Below are positions 12,231 to 23,840 of a DNA stretch of 64,000 bases, piece after piece. Location: positions 99,045,046 through 99,109,045 of the forward strand of contig OW240921.1 of assembly GCA_933207985.1 (NCBI GenBank), in the 5' to 3' direction. Origin of the DNA: Pelobates cultripes. Lineage: Eukaryota; Chordata; Amphibia; Anura; Pelobatidae. The notes under the pieces were generated by a model. That model worked only from the letters and a program-made list of their open reading frames with translations, was not told the origin of the DNA and made no database searches. A program made the position numbers and the translations under genes. The first letter of the stretch is position 1. Each line of letters opens with the position of its first letter.

Positions 12231-12647
12231 TCTCCCTGCTGCCTTTCCTCCATACTTCACTTACCTGAGCTGTAGGCTGTCTCTGTAGGCTGGGAGCTGC
12301 TGTGTAGCTGCTCCCCTGCGGATCAGTGAGTAGAGAGCGAAAGGGATATGCTGTAACTTCCTATCCCTGCCTCTCTCCACACACAGTGACCCCTACTGGT
12401 TAGTGCTGGTATTACAGAGTAATCTCCATTTATACTGAGAAAAATACCTGCAATTGTATTGCCGGTATTACTGCAATACCGGCATGGCCAGGCAGCCTCA
12501 AATACTGGTAAAATACCAGTCAGATGGCAAACCTAAGAGTAGTGTACGTAAAAAAAAAAAAAATTTTTTTTTTTTTTTTTTTAAATGGGCCTGGGCCTGG
12601 AGCTGAAGCTCCATCAGCCCCTATGTTAATCCGGCCCTGCCTCCATG

Positions 12648-12991
12648 TGCTCGCCAGAGGTAGCCTGACTGCCATTAGGTACCGAGATGAGATCCTCAGA
12701 CCCCTTGTGAGACCAAATGCTAGTGCGGTTGGCCCTGGGTTCCTCCTAATGCAAGACAATGCTAGACCTCATGTGGCTGGAGTGTGTCAGCAGTTCCTGC
12801 AAGATGAAGGCATTGTTGCTATGGACTGGCCCGCCCGTTCCCTAGACCTGAATCCAATCGAGCACATCTGGGACATCATGTCTCGCTCCATCCACCAATG
12901 TCACGTTGCACCACAGAATGTCCAGGAGTTGGCAGATGCTTTATTCCAGGTCTGGGAGGAGATCCATCAGGAGCATGCACAGGCATTGTAG
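12648..12991 (+). pseudogene. Tc1 transposase, C-terminal part (disrupted)
   Basis: Continuation of the transposase after the hAT insertion, in frame from VLARGSLTAIRYRDEILRPL. The second catalytic Asp is in LLMQDNARPHVAG and the catalytic Glu in DLNPIEHIWD. Thirty-four residues separate this D and E, the DD34E spacing of Tc1. The frame ends early at 12989-12991, while the usual C-terminal residues appear in another frame just beyond, so the 3' end is damaged too. Confidence 0.92.
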
Positions 12992-13429
12992 GGAGGTCAT
13001 ACAGGCACGTGGAGGCCACACACACTACTGAGCCTCATTTTTACTTGTTTTAAGGACATTACATCAAAGTTGGATCAGCCTGTAGTGTGTTTTTCCACTT
13101 TAATTTTGAGTGTGACTCCAAATCCAGACCTCCATGGGTTGAAAAATTTGATTTCCATTTTTTATTTTTTGTGTGATTTTGTTGTCAGCACATTCAACTA
13201 TGTAAAGAACAAAGTATTTCAGAAGAATATTTAATTCATTCAGATCTAGGATGTGTTATTTTTTGTGTTCCCTTTATTTTTTTGAGCAGTGTATATGCGA
13301 GCTCATTAGCCCCTCCACATAGGAAAGCATTGTTACAATGCTTTCCTATGGAGATTTAACTGACTCTGGATGTACTCATGTAGAGCGTGAGGACGTTCAG
13401 CCTCCGTTATGCAACAAAAAGTGGCCAAG

Positions 13430-15121
13430 CAGGGAAGGGGGGGAGGGTGGGGGGGAGGGGGCGGGCAAGGGGGGGAGTGGGGCCTTGAGCGGGGCCGGAC
13501 CGCCATGCTGGCAGTTCCTGCAACTTTTCTTTGTTTTACCTTTAAAAACCGATTTAATACCCATTGGACAACAAACTACGGCGACCCTGTGTAAGCAGAC
13601 ACCCTGGTCCAAAGGAGAGGCTTGCTGCTACGTTTTAGTCCCTTGGAGGGGTGCTCTCCGCCCCCCACGATGGAGAGCGCTTGGGCGGTGAGTGAAGTGG
13701 AGCGGACGGCCGCCGCCCTGCTATCCTGCTCACCAGTGGTGCAAGCAACGCACGAGGCTAGGGGGGGGTCTGACCCCGTTCCCCCCCCCCTCTGGACTGG
13801 TGGGGGTGATCCCGGTCCTCACCCTGGGCCCGCCAGCGTACAGCAACACCAGCAACCCGGGATGTGATGGAGCTCCAAAACTCGGAGGCCGCAACAAAAA
13901 TGGCAGAGACCGCACGCTGAGGCACCCAAGTGAGCGGTAAGTCGGATGCATCCACCTCACACAGTCGGCAAGCTGACATGGGGCAAGAGGAAACCAGTGA
14001 GTACCTGCTAAGACCCACCCCAGGTCCAGCCAAATGGCGGCGGAGAAGCCGGAATGCCCCCAGCGACGAAGCCCTACACACTATTCAGTGCGAAGATGCC
14101 TACTCACGTGTATCCAGCACCTAGAATTGTGTAACACAGAGAACTGATAGATAACACATACAGGACCTTAGAATGGCCGGACTAACGTACCAAAGAATAG
14201 TCAGGAATAGCCGAGGTCAAGGGAAACAGAAAGAGACACAGCGATAAGGAAAAGCCAGGAGTCGGGGATGACAGAAAACAGGGAAGTCAAAAACAATGCC
14301 AAAGTCAAATAACCAGAATTACCAGAATCAATAACGCGCTCTCGGACAACTACAAGGGAAACCACGACAGGGCACTGAGCAGGATGAGAACTGGGCCTAA
14401 ATACCCCTCCTCTAGATCTGATAGGCTGTAACCGGCCTTTGAACCCCAAAGCAGTTACCAGGTTCCCATTTGCATAATTGCTGCTCAGCATTAACCCTTC
14501 TGAGGATTAGGTTGCTGCTCGGCACAACTTTTCCTGTGTGGACAGTAAATGTCATTAACCACATTTTTATAAGCGGATGAATACGTGACAAGTACTTAAC
14601 ATGGCAGTACCCAAGCTTTTGTCCCCCTGCTGCCAATATACTCCACTATACTTCACAGGCAAGCCTAACGGCTCTCAGCCACTGACTCCCATCTGGCTGG
14701 TGAGGGGTTAGCCGGGGGTGGAAAAACCTGCGCATGTTTATTGCTTTTATCTATTCATGTCCTAATTTAAGCGGCTGGACCCTCTTGCTTTAGTTTGACT
14801 ATCCTTACTGTTGGCGACACAAACGTTTCTAAAGCAATCCCATAAGACCTATCTTGTATTTCATTCTATGTTCTACTTGCACTAGCCTGTCTATGCACCC
14901 AACTTCGCAAATTAGCATTACCTGAGTCGACCATAGACTAGCTAACGTACTGTTTAAGCCTGTACACAACCGTCAACATAACTATAAAACTTGTGCAATG
15001 TTATCATATGCCCCACTGTTATAATTGTTTTGACATACGCAAGTGGACTGCCGTTGTGGTGCCACATGCATGCTTGTTACACTCATGTGCACTACAAAAA
15101 AAAAAAATGTAAAAAAAAAAA
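13430..15121 (+). mobile_element. Poly(A)-tailed retro-insertion of non-LTR type
   Basis: A direct repeat AAAAAGTGGCCAAG occurs at 13416-13429 and 15122-15135. The DNA between starts with a G-rich leader (13430-13490) and ends in two long A runs (15096-15121) directly before the second copy. This is the signature of target-primed reverse transcription. The first 700 bases are GC-rich and resemble the 5' end of an L1-like element (inference; no clear ORF1 or reverse transcriptase). The A-rich target makes the exact left edge uncertain. Confidence 0.6.
14120..14595 (-). repeat. LTR-like fragment, minus strand
   Basis: Read on the minus strand, it ends with a segment matching GGCCATTCTAAGG (plus strand CCTTAGAATGGCCGG near 14166) and carries the same pyrimidine-rich CTGGCT/TTCCTGACTATTC context as the LTR at 53629-54201. 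The plus-strand GGGCCTAAATACCC near 14394 could mark the LTR promoter side. Its edges are not established. Confidence 0.45.
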
Positions 15122-15310
15122 AAAAAGTGGCCAAGCAAGCAGGAAGTGCCTCTAGATGCTGTCTAGTGGCAGTCTTAACCCCGCAATGCAATTATTGCAG
15201 TTTTTTAAAAACTGCAATAATTAACATTGCAGGGTTAAGGGAACAAGTACATTGCTCCCAGACCAGTTCAATGAGCTGAAGTGGATGTGGTGCCTATAGT
15301 GCCCCTTTAA

Positions 15311-15934
15311 TTTTGAAAGGAATTCATGATTAAAACATTATAAAGCATAATCGTTATTTAATTTTTTCTTAAACTGAAAAACAGGGACTGTATTTATATT
15401 CTCCAGAGCAATAAGTATCTGTTTGATATACAAGGCATTTTCACAAACAGCTGTTCTCTTGTTCTGTCTGGAATTAAGTAGGAGTATGAATAGGGATTAC
15501 CCTGAGTTTCTGAATGTGTTATTTGATCTTATTATTCCTGTTTCCAGAAGTGTTGTGCATATTTTCGAGTCATGGGTATTTTCGAATAATACCTTCTTAG
15601 GCAGTGAGCGGATTGTAATATTTTATGAAACCTCTTACTTGTGTCGGTTCACTTATAGTTTATAAAAAAAAAATATATATTTTATAAAAATGGCAAAAAA
15701 GAAATAAATCTTTTTTTAAATGGTCAAGGTTTTCCAGTGGAAGCAGTTTTGAGATTTAAAGAGCGATATACATTTTAAAATACATATTGTTTGCCAATCA
15801 CTGTTACCTGTGCTCTGATCAGCACAGGTAACAGTGCAAACCATAAAAAAAAACAAAGAAAAAAAGTTTACTGCGCACTATCCCAATTCTCTATTCACAT
15901 TTAAATAACTAGTGGTTTTTCACTCCAGTGGCCA
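15311..15934. other. No gene; contains a perfect 16-bp hairpin
   Basis: AT-rich DNA. At 15799-15836, CACTGTTACCTGTGCT is followed after 6 bases by its exact inverse complement. Nothing else supportable. Confidence 0.6.
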
Positions 15935-16014
15935 TTAACCCTTTAAGGACCAATCTTCCGGAATAAAAGGGAATCATGACATGTGACACATGTCATGTGT
16001 CCTTAAGGGGTTAA
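15935..16014. mobile_element. 80-bp palindromic MITE
   Basis: It starts TTAACCCTTTAAGGACC and ends GTCCTTAAGGGGTTAA, with ACATGTGACACATGT at the centre. A second copy of identical length is at 42342-42421 and a partial one at about 47158-47184. The superfamily is not determined. Confidence 0.8.
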
Positions 16015-16029
16015 AGAGTCAGCTCACCT

Positions 16030-16384
16030 GCCACATCAAGGCAAAACATCTTTGGTGAGTCCTACACCAACAATTCACCCCGCTGTTTTCAGCTGAAGGT
16101 AAAAATCTCTAATGGAACAACAAGGGGTAATTTTCTGAACTTAACATGAGGCTGGATATCCTCATGCTTCAGGACGTCCATCGTCCGTTAAGTGACCAAA
16201 ATATGCCCAACGAAACTGAAGTCCCTCTAGTAGACAGCCATTAGGGGAGGAGTAAACCATCAAAGGTAATTATTCCTGATTATTAAAAACTGCAATAATC
16301 AACTTTGCAGGGTTAAGGGGCCTGGGACAGAGCACCCAGACCACTTCGAGGAGCTGGCGTGGTCTTGGTGCCTATAGTGTCCTT
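16030..16384. mobile_element. T2-type MITE, left end unclear
   Basis: The right half is typical: CACCCAGACCACTTC, an inverted GTGGTC, then GCCTATAGTGTCCTTTTAA. The left boundary is blurred next to the 80-bp MITE. Confidence 0.6.
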
Positions 16385-19239
16385 TTAATACAGAAAACAC
16401 ATGGGGTTGGTGGCAGCACTGTAACATGGCCCAGAAGTAGAGTCAGCTTGAGCGCAGGGCTTAACTTTGTGTGTTTGTAACGGTGCAATCCATGTCCTCT
16501 ACACGCACCATAACCAACCTTTTGGTGAAGTGGTTTTGGGGTAGTGCCCATTGAATCAGAGTGAGGGCTCTGTTTACATATGAAATTTGTTTTACAGACG
16601 CAGTTAATGTTTTATCTAGTGATGCATAGAAAGACAAATAACTGCATTTCTTCCACAGTTGAATCTCTTTAGTTATAATGTTTTATTTATAGAGTCTTTT
16701 TAGGAGCCTGAGGCTCAAGCTATTCATCAACAATAATCAAAAGAATATATTGTGCCTAATATTGCTGATACGACGAAAAACTTGTTTACATCCAAAATCA
16801 CCCTTCTGCCTCCCTCTTCCCTACAGGTAGATACTTATGTGAAACTTGTAAAACAAGAATTGCTATTTTGTAAAACTCTAACCACGGTTGTCTGTTTCTT
16901 AACTCAAGCAAATCTAAGTATGTGAACCCAAAGGGCACAAAGTTCTCATAAATAATGTCTCTTTTACATTAATTTTATGTGCCGCAGCCAGGCTCAAGCT
17001 GTGCGATATCTCCTACATGTCCCCCAAACTAAATAAATAAGCAACACAATGTACAAATGTACACTGCGTAACCAAGAAATTGAGGATCTTTTCGCGGTTT
17101 AAAAATCAACTTCATTACATAACCATGGTTACAATTTTGCAGTCATCATCACTTCATAGTGACTAAACTAGTTGCTCTTCATGGCTTGAGATGAGCCACT
17201 TACATTATTATTATTATTATTATTATTATTATCATTGAACTTGCTGGTAAAGGAAGTGTGGTGGTGGTCATGTCTAAAATAGATTATGTCCGAGGTCAGG
17301 CGATAGGTTGGTGACCCTGACACACACAAAAAATGTGCTAGATACCCCCTTTAGGACTTGTAAGAGATATCAAGGCTGTGCTTAAGGGGGCTTTTCAAGA
17401 TAAATCAGATTGTATTTTCCTTCTCCGAGTTTCCTCCAGCTTGTTACATTTGGCCTATGGTTTATTTTCTGGATCCAAATATTATGTTGTACCATGGTAA
17501 TTTTAAAGCATTATCTATTCATTTCAATTTGGAGTTAAGAAATGTTCCTGATGTTCTTTGGGCTAGCCATCTTCACCCCAGCTACATTTAAACAAATACA
17601 TGGAAGTAAAATCACTGGCTGGCATGTTGTAAACAAACAAAAGTTTTGTGCACTACCAACAGATTCCACCAGGAAACCAAGACCAAGTAACACGTGATAT
17701 CCTTCAGACTTACAGCAAGTTGCTTTTTCCTCTCCAGAAATGTTCTCTCGATTCTAGTAGGCCAGTAGATGAGTCCACCTTATACACATTATTTTGTGGA
17801 CTTTTATGTGTAGCCTATAGTACCATCCTACCGTCTACCTACATGATGCTCTTCTTTTGTCCTTCTCTAATAGCCAACACACCTCCTCCCCAAACAGCTG
17901 TCCTATTTGATGATAAGGGCCACTTGAAAGCATTCTCATTATTGAGATTGAATAGTTGCAATCCCCACACACATTATGTGGTGGTTCTTCAACCTCAATA
18001 AATACTCAAATTCCAAAAAACAAATTGACTATCTCATGCACTTGAGTTACATACTGCACTGACTAATGCACTCTGCATTCTTGTAATGAACACTAGGGGT
18101 CATACTATGTAAAGTATTTGTGGCAAACTGAGAGCTAATTTTTTCAGTGTGTCTGCAGAAAGTGGTTTCATTTTTGTTTAACTTCTGCTGTAGTGATGGT
18201 GGAAAAACTGTAAACGGCAGTAAGTCTTCAGAAATAAATTAGGCTTTAAATTGCACAGTTAAACTTTGTGCTTTTGGTTTTCATATTCTAAGATTTAGTA
18301 TTACAAACTGGTGCACAGTTTGTTTGTTTTTCTCCCCCCCCGAAATATTTTCTTAAAATAATCTAGAATTACATTGCATAAATAATAGCCTAGAATGCAT
18401 TCATTTTTTACAATATTACAAATCATGAACAAAACAAATCAATGGGCATATAAGCCTACAAGTACATATGACAACATGGCATTGAAGGCATAGTGCAATT
18501 TCAGATAGTTACGAATATCAGTAAGGAACCCATAGAGGAGGTATGTAAGCAACCATAAAAATACTGGGAGCGTAGATGTGGGCCCTAAGGGGAGAAAAGC
18601 AGCAGAGTAGGAACTGTCTATATAGATTTAGCTGAGATAGGGAGGCTCTGTGAGGAGTTTGTGCACACACCATGGAATGGTTTCCAGTACTGATTTAATT
18701 TACTGCTGGAAGGAGTAGTTTAGATTTTTTTTATAACATCTCCAAAAATTGAAAAAATATTTGGACATTCTGGCCTTTTGTTATAACGTATATTCAGGCA
18801 ATCCATTCTGAATGTGAATGAAGGTCTGTCTCTCTCTATAAATGAAGATAGCGTGGCACCACTATATTGTTTCTAGATTTGTAGAATGGTGTTGTGGGCT
18901 ACAGGTGCTAACATTCTAAGAAATCCCTTGTGAGAGTGAAGGTTCAGCTTGAGAATGCTGAACTTGCCCAATTCAGAGGTGTTGGGGAGGGATGTGATAA
19001 TGACGGGCAAATTAACCATACGACCTAGAAGACTTGGATTTGTGAACAAGACATCAAATAGTGGTAGAGGTCAGCTTTGGGATGTCGGCATCCAGAACTG
19101 GTATGCTCAGCAGATAGGAAGTCCAGTTCAACTCAAATTTCTCAATTGACGTTGTTTAATTATGTGTGAATGAACGGAGTGCATAATTTTTGTTTTTTTT
19201 TAAAAGGTGCATGGATAACCTCTCTCCTTTTTTCTACAG
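16385..19239. other. Intronic DNA before GPR157 exon; ATT microsatellite
   Basis: It contains an ATT trinucleotide run at about 17203-17232. A 117-codon frame at 17648-18001 has no recognisable domain and no good splice context; I treat it as chance. The approach to the exon at 19240 ends in a pyrimidine tract with CTACAG. Confidence 0.5.
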
Positions 19240-19453
19240 TTGGGGAGTCCCATTGGTGATCACCGTGGCTGCTGTGTCTTTGCAAAAGATTGGCTATGAT
19301 GCCTCCTATGTGTCCGTAGGCTGGTGCTGGATAAACATTGACGCCGAGGACAAACTCATGTGGATGTTGTTGACTGGCAAAGTGTGGGAGATCCTGGCAT
19401 ATATCATTCTGCCTGTGCTGTATGTTCTAATCAAGAAGCACATCGGACGAGCG
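19240..19453 (+). CDS. GPR157: GPR157 exon: helix 4, extracellular loop 2, helix 5
   Basis: The acceptor is CTACAG at 19234-19239 and the donor GCG|GTAAGG follows 19453. It opens with the last base of a split Ser codon, then 71 codons: WGVPLVITVAAVSL (helix 4), the loop with SVGWCWINIDAEDK, and WEILAYIILPVLYVLI (helix 5), ending KKHIGRA. The Cys in GWCW probably makes the loop disulfide to helix 3. The longer frame beginning at 19190 is intron read-through. Confidence 0.94.
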
Positions 19454-22400
19454 GTAAGGCCTTTTCTATCTTTTTCTATTTCTATTGCTGTTCTCCTAGC
19501 TTTTGTTTTTCGGTTTTATTCGTTATAGTTTTTTTATAGTTTTAAGGTTTGTGCACAAACGAAGTCTCAGGAACCCCTCTTAGATTACATATTATTAAAT
19601 AACAACACAGGAATACATTTTTGCTGCCTTCCCGCTATCCACTCCACACCTCTTGAAGATAAGCCCAATTTGAGTGCATATATCAGTCAGAAGTTTATTT
19701 ATAATACCCCATAAATAATGACTAGCTCCTTGATGTAATTGAAGAATTTCACTGTCTGCTAAGGTGTAATTTTAAGTATCTTATCGATAATGAACAAAAA
19801 GCCTCACATTTTTTGAGTAAGGAAGGTAAGCTGCCTTGAGCTGTGTAGACCTCCCAACAGGACAGAAGTTAGAAAAACAAAGTCATTACTTCATAAGTCA
19901 TATTAATATAGGCAGGCTTGGGGGTGTTTTCCTTCAGAATAGGTCATTGTACACATAAAGTTTCAAAATGTATTTTTGCCAATACCTTTGGTGTGACAGG
20001 TTTGTTCAATAATGGTGGTTTTTAATCACTTTGTGGAACAAGTAACTCTTGTACGTAAACGTGTATTGAAATGAGTTTTTGTTTTACGTTTCTCCTTTCT
20101 TCAAACATGTCACCCTAATTCTGGGGTGAGGTGAAACTCTTTATCAAAGTACATCACTAATGAAAAGAGATTGCAAACTCTGGTTCAACAGAAACCCCCC
20201 AAAGGTTCTATCTAGAATGTGTTTATATATAATGCCTCTTATGAACTACATTGGTTAATACTGGAAGCAGGTTTGTTAGAATTTGAATAGTGACAAAAGA
20301 TGGCATATTTAAGGTAATGTACAGCTACCACCGGTCATTTAAAAAAAACATCACAAATAAATTGTGACCCCGGATGTTGACCCAGATTTCTTAAAAAAAT
20401 TAAAAAAATAAAATCAGATCAAAATCACTTTTCAAAGGCGTGACTTTTACTTAAGAAATAAGTAGATGTCATGTTTACTGGCTGACATGTATGTGGTTTG
20501 AATTTAGTGAAGTGAAACTTGTGTAGCAATGAATTTGCATGAGTAACCTTCATTAAAGAAGGGTTTTCTGTTTATTTATTTTTTTACATATTTAAACATT
20601 GTTTGCATTTGGTCACTTCTGTTGCTGTAAATTAATTTATTTCCAATGTAATAATTTTTTAAAATAAACACATTTACAGGTTTCTCCCCAATCCCTAACT
20701 CATTGTACACAGAACCTCAGATTTCTAAAAGGCCATTTAAGTGGTCTTATACTGGCCACCATTTCCCTCCTTAGTGGTAGCTTTTGGACACAAAGGAAAC
20801 ACCTTATGCATATTCTGTCCACCTGGACTTGTTACTTGTGAACATACACTTATATTCACAATTCAATCCAGTCTTTCGAAGTTCAAAATCAACGACATTC
20901 ACACAGTTTTTAACAGGACTCTACGTGTTTGCATATATGCTCGAAAATTCACCCAGTAATAGCCTGCACACAATTAAATTGTTTACCAGCATGACATCCG
21001 TTTTTTGTCCTATCATTGACATGATATTTTATTAAAAGATTTCAAAAGCATTTACAGAAATATTAACCTTTTAAAGCACAGCAGGGGGTGCGTACTTTAT
21101 TCCTGTGTCAGGCAAATAGTTAAACGGTTAGATATGTTTAAATTACCATGGTGTGTGTAAAGTGTTATTTTAAACTTGATAAATGTTCCCATAACAAAAA
21201 GATGTGGCTAAGCCCTGGCCTTCTCCACCTCTGCTCTACCCAAAACAACCATATTTATCAAGCGCAAGTACAGACATTCTGTCTCAGTGAATGTGTCGGC
21301 AATCAGAATGTATGTCAAAGGTGAGAGAGATCTGTCGTTACATTCTAATGGAACAAAGGAGTTTCACAAAATCCAGAATCACAGAATTCGTTCACAGAAC
21401 ATTCCAGGCTGCAGTTGAACCCAAATTAATTCTTTATATAAATGTTACACGAAAAACAAAAATAAAAAGCATCCTTCTATTTGAGGTTTTTGTATTTTGT
21501 TGCAAAGCCCCAAGATTTACATCTACTGCAGAGAGTCTCAAATAAAGCTGTGAAATAGTGATTTGCATTAATCATTTCCCAGACCCATCCATCTTGATTG
21601 CAGTAGGAAATTACAGAGTAGAAGATATCATAATTAATGTGTAAAATGCGCCGGTTAATAACTACTGTGCTATTAAAGACACCCAATTAATCTGTGAAGA
21701 AGGATTTTCAGGGTATGGTAAGCACATCCATCAAAACTTCTTCAATTTCAGTGATAATGTGGTTTTTAAACCGGTATTGACTTTTCTGTTCTTTTCCCAG
21801 CATGCAGCTCTTTCAGAATATCGCCCGATCCTGCCCGTTACTCCTGTGTATCAGCCCAGAACCATTGCCGATAAGAAGCTGGTATTCATCCCCATTATAT
21901 TTATCTTCCTTCGTGTCTGGAGCACCATTCGGTTCATTTTGACTCTGTGTGGTTCCCCAGCAGTTCATAACGTCATACTCGTCATTCTTCATGTAAGTCA
22001 ATCTTCCATTACAGCAAATGTTTGTCCCAAATAGAGTACTGTGATCCCCAGATGGCCAACTGCATTCTTAAGTATGCTAGTTGTGTCTTTTTAATCCTTT
22101 CAGCTTCAGAAAAGTCAAAGCATTGTGAAATGATATCCTTTGATTAAAATCGTATCTGGTTTTTATTCCACCTTTAACACTTCCGCTACCTTCTTACTTC
22201 AGAAAAAGAATAAACAGAAAAACATAAGAGACAAAATATAATAAATACTTGCTTAATTCCTCACGTTTCTCCTTGATGAATCCATGAGCAGTCAGCTGAC
22301 TGTGGTAAGGGGGAGTGTTAATGTAATGTTTCTGCTCTCTCCCCCCTTTTTTAAAAAATGTATTTATTTATTTTAATTTTGTGTGTGCAAGAAGCTTTCT

Positions 22401-22956
22401 TGGTCAGTCCAAATGAAATTACTCCCATTACCCAATGGATACAACTACCCTACCTGTATCCTCTGATTTCATATTGCACTTTGTACTTCCCGATAGTTAT
22501 ATGGTTATATACACATTAACACAGGGATACGCTTTGCAAGTTTAGAATATATTAGGGACCACCTATTGTAGGCCGTCAAAAATTCCTATAACTGTCCAGA
22601 AATCTCTGTCTGCCTCAAAGTTCTCAGTGTTAACAAAATAACTTTCACCATCCCCACCCTCTGTGTTTGATGGCAGGTCCTTGCATTGCCTATACCTTAA
22701 CACAATTTGTTTCTTCTTTTAGGGTATCGGAAACACCTTTCAAGGAGGAGCTAATTGTATCATGTTCGTATTGTGCACTCGGGCAATTAGGTCGCGCCTT
22801 TTGACATCACTGACCTGCTGGTGTTGCAAGCCCAGTTGGAGTAGCAGTAGTGAATACAGACAAATCGATGTGTCTGTGGAGCCGGAATTCAACTATGGTT
22901 CCACGGAAGATGCAGGAGAGGGGGTAAAGTGGCCGACCCATCTGCCAAGGACATGA
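19240..22956 (+). CDS. GPR157: GPR157 gene, last three coding exons (span)
   Basis: G-protein-coupled receptor 157, an orphan seven-helix receptor distantly related to the secretin and cAMP-receptor-like groups; the mouse protein is reported in primary cilia of neural progenitors. The coding exons here are 19240-19453, 21801-21992 and 22723-22956, all with GT-AG junctions, giving 212 codons plus a split Ser. They cover helix 4 to the C-terminus. The first coding part (helices 1-3) was not found and should lie upstream of the window. Family-typical strings are SWGVPLVITVAAVSLQKIGY, ADKKLVFIPIIFI, LRVWSTIRF and GIGNTFQGGANCIMFVLCTR. Downstream SLC2A5 on the same strand repeats the human gene order. 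Confidence 0.93.
19454..21800. other. GPR157: GPR157 intron
   Basis: GTAAGG donor and TTTTCCCAG acceptor. AT-rich, with A/T tracts near 20340-20410; I recognise no repeat family or coding sequence. Confidence 0.8.
21801..21992 (+). CDS. GPR157: GPR157 exon: helix 6 region
   Basis: Sixty-four whole codons between TTTTCCCAG and CAT|GTAAGT. It encodes the third intracellular loop (HAALSEYRPIL, then a short variable PVTPVYQPRT) and ADKKLVFIPIIFIFLRVWST plus the segment to VILVILH (helix 6 and the start of helix 7). No internal stop occurs, and both phases match the neighbouring exons. Confidence 0.95.
21993..22722. other. GPR157: GPR157 intron
   Basis: GTAAGT donor, TTCTTTTAG acceptor. No element recognised. 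Confidence 0.8.
22723..22956 (+). CDS. GPR157: GPR157 terminal coding exon
   Basis: Seventy-seven codons plus TGA at 22954-22956. It begins GIGNTFQGGANCIMFVLCTR (helix 7), runs through a Cys-rich juxtamembrane stretch TCWCCKP that could be palmitoylated (inference), and ends in a short acidic tail, EDAGEGVKWPTHLPRT. The helix is strongly conserved; the tail is divergent, as usual in this family. Confidence 0.95.
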   Translation, partial: GIGNTFQGGANCIMFVLCTRAIRSRLLTSLTCWCCKPSWSSSSEYRQIDVSVEPEFNYGSTEDAGEGVKWPTHLPRT

Positions 22957-23840
22957 CCTTGCTCCTGGTGTACATGTGTCATGTGAAAACTTCCTTAGGT
23001 TGTGCTGGTGCCAGCTTTCATGACTTAATTATACAAAGAAGGGCTTTTAAGACATGAACCTGATCAGTGAAATTAACCCTCTTTTTTTAAGGAGCCTGTA
23101 AAAGAACTGTAGCAGAAATTTGATTATTATTATTATTATTTTGACTTGGAAACCATAAGAGAGCTACACACTGCTTGGGACTCTGCTCTCCATCCAAAAG
23201 TGTGTGCGAATTTTTTAATTGTTTTTGTGTGTAATATGTTTTGGAGTTTTTTTTGTTTGTTCAAGGACTCTATGAAAATATAGTATGGACTCTTCTGGTG
23301 GTTATTTGGGAACCATATTGCTCGTTTACAATATTTACCATCTTTATTACCACTGGTAGAGAAGAAATGTAGCAAATGAACCTGCGCTCTGCACTTAAAG
23401 TTTTCCATATGTGACCTTGGTTACATCGAGATTTCTCCACTTGTATACAGCTGACAGACTAACCAATACAAACAAAGAAGATTGTAGACTTGGAAGTCTA
23501 CAAGTTTCCGAATTCTGGTTTGTGCTGTAAGCTTTGAAAGTCATTCTCAGGACCTACCAGCAGTTTGTGTTTTCAAAATCTCCTCCATTAAATAATGTGG
23601 GTTCAACACTTTGTCATCCCAATTGCTGCTGTTCTTCGTAAGGATCTGCGTTGACAATCTATGCCATTGAACACATAATGAAGTGTTAGCTGTGATAACA
23701 GCATACACTGAAACAGTACTGTGCCCCAAGGTTTACAAAGCAAAGACGTGTAACTATAAATGTTACAAATAGGTCATGACGGTGGAAATATTGGAAATTT
23801 CTAATTTTTTCCTACTTAAATAAACCTTTTTTTTTAATTT
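22957..23840 (+). other. GPR157: GPR157 3' untranslated region (probable)
   Basis: Non-coding, non-repetitive DNA after the stop, followed by AATAAA at 23819-23824 in a T-rich setting. A later AATAAA at 24892-24897 could serve a longer transcript. The true end needs transcript data. Confidence 0.5.
23819..23824 (+). promoter_or_regulatory. GPR157: Candidate poly(A) signal of GPR157
   Basis: AATAAA about 860 bases after the stop, followed by a long T run. Confidence 0.45.

Larger units (their letters stand above)
10579..12639. mobile_element. hAT-type element inserted in the Tc1 transposase
   Basis: Termini CAGGGCCAGATTAA (10579-10592) and TTAATCCGGCCCTG (12626-12639) are inverted repeats with one mismatch. 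They are flanked by the perfect 8-bp duplication CCTCCATG at 10571-10578 and 12640-12647. No hAT transposase is readable, so it is non-autonomous. Cargo, in order: subterminal GGGCCT-rich DNA; an LTR-like stretch (about 10640-11170); a long minisatellite (about 11350-12230); unique DNA; an A/T homopolymer pair at 12550-12582; and the right subterminal GGGCCTGGGCCTGGAGCTG. Removing it with one duplicate restores the transposase frame across the junction, confirming that it arrived later than the Tc1. Confidence 0.93.
9772..13291 (+). mobile_element. Tc1-type transposon, interrupted by a hAT element
   Basis: Perfect 27-bp terminal inverted repeats: the left end starts CACTGCTCAAAAAAATAAAG and the right end is its exact inverse (13265-13291). 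TA dinucleotides at 9770-9771 and 13292-13293 form the target duplication of Tc1/mariner elements. Without the 2,061-bp hAT insertion (10579-12639) and one 8-bp duplicate, the element would be about 1.45 kb, typical for the family. The identity of the termini suggests fairly recent transposition, yet the transposase is broken. Confidence 0.95.
13294..15306. mobile_element. T2-type MITE remnant split by a retro-insertion
   Basis: The interior of a T2-type MITE (TAGGAAAGCATTG..CAATGCTTTCCTA, also seen at about 26180-26220) lies at 13300-13415. Its other half lies at 15136-15306, ending GCCTATAGTGCCCCTTTAA. The left end is missing or was lost near the Tc1 junction. Confidence 0.6.

Noticed and set aside
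17648..18001. 117-codon plus-strand frame starting MHYQQIPPGNQDQVTRD
   Set aside because: The longest isolated frame outside repeats and genes, but it has no recognisable domain, signal peptide or splice pattern, and its composition is ordinary for AT-rich DNA. It lies in the presumed GPR157 intron.
19190..19239. ATG 19190 as a start for GPR157
   Set aside because: Intron read-through: a pyrimidine-rich acceptor ends at 19239 and the receptor needs helices 1-3 upstream.
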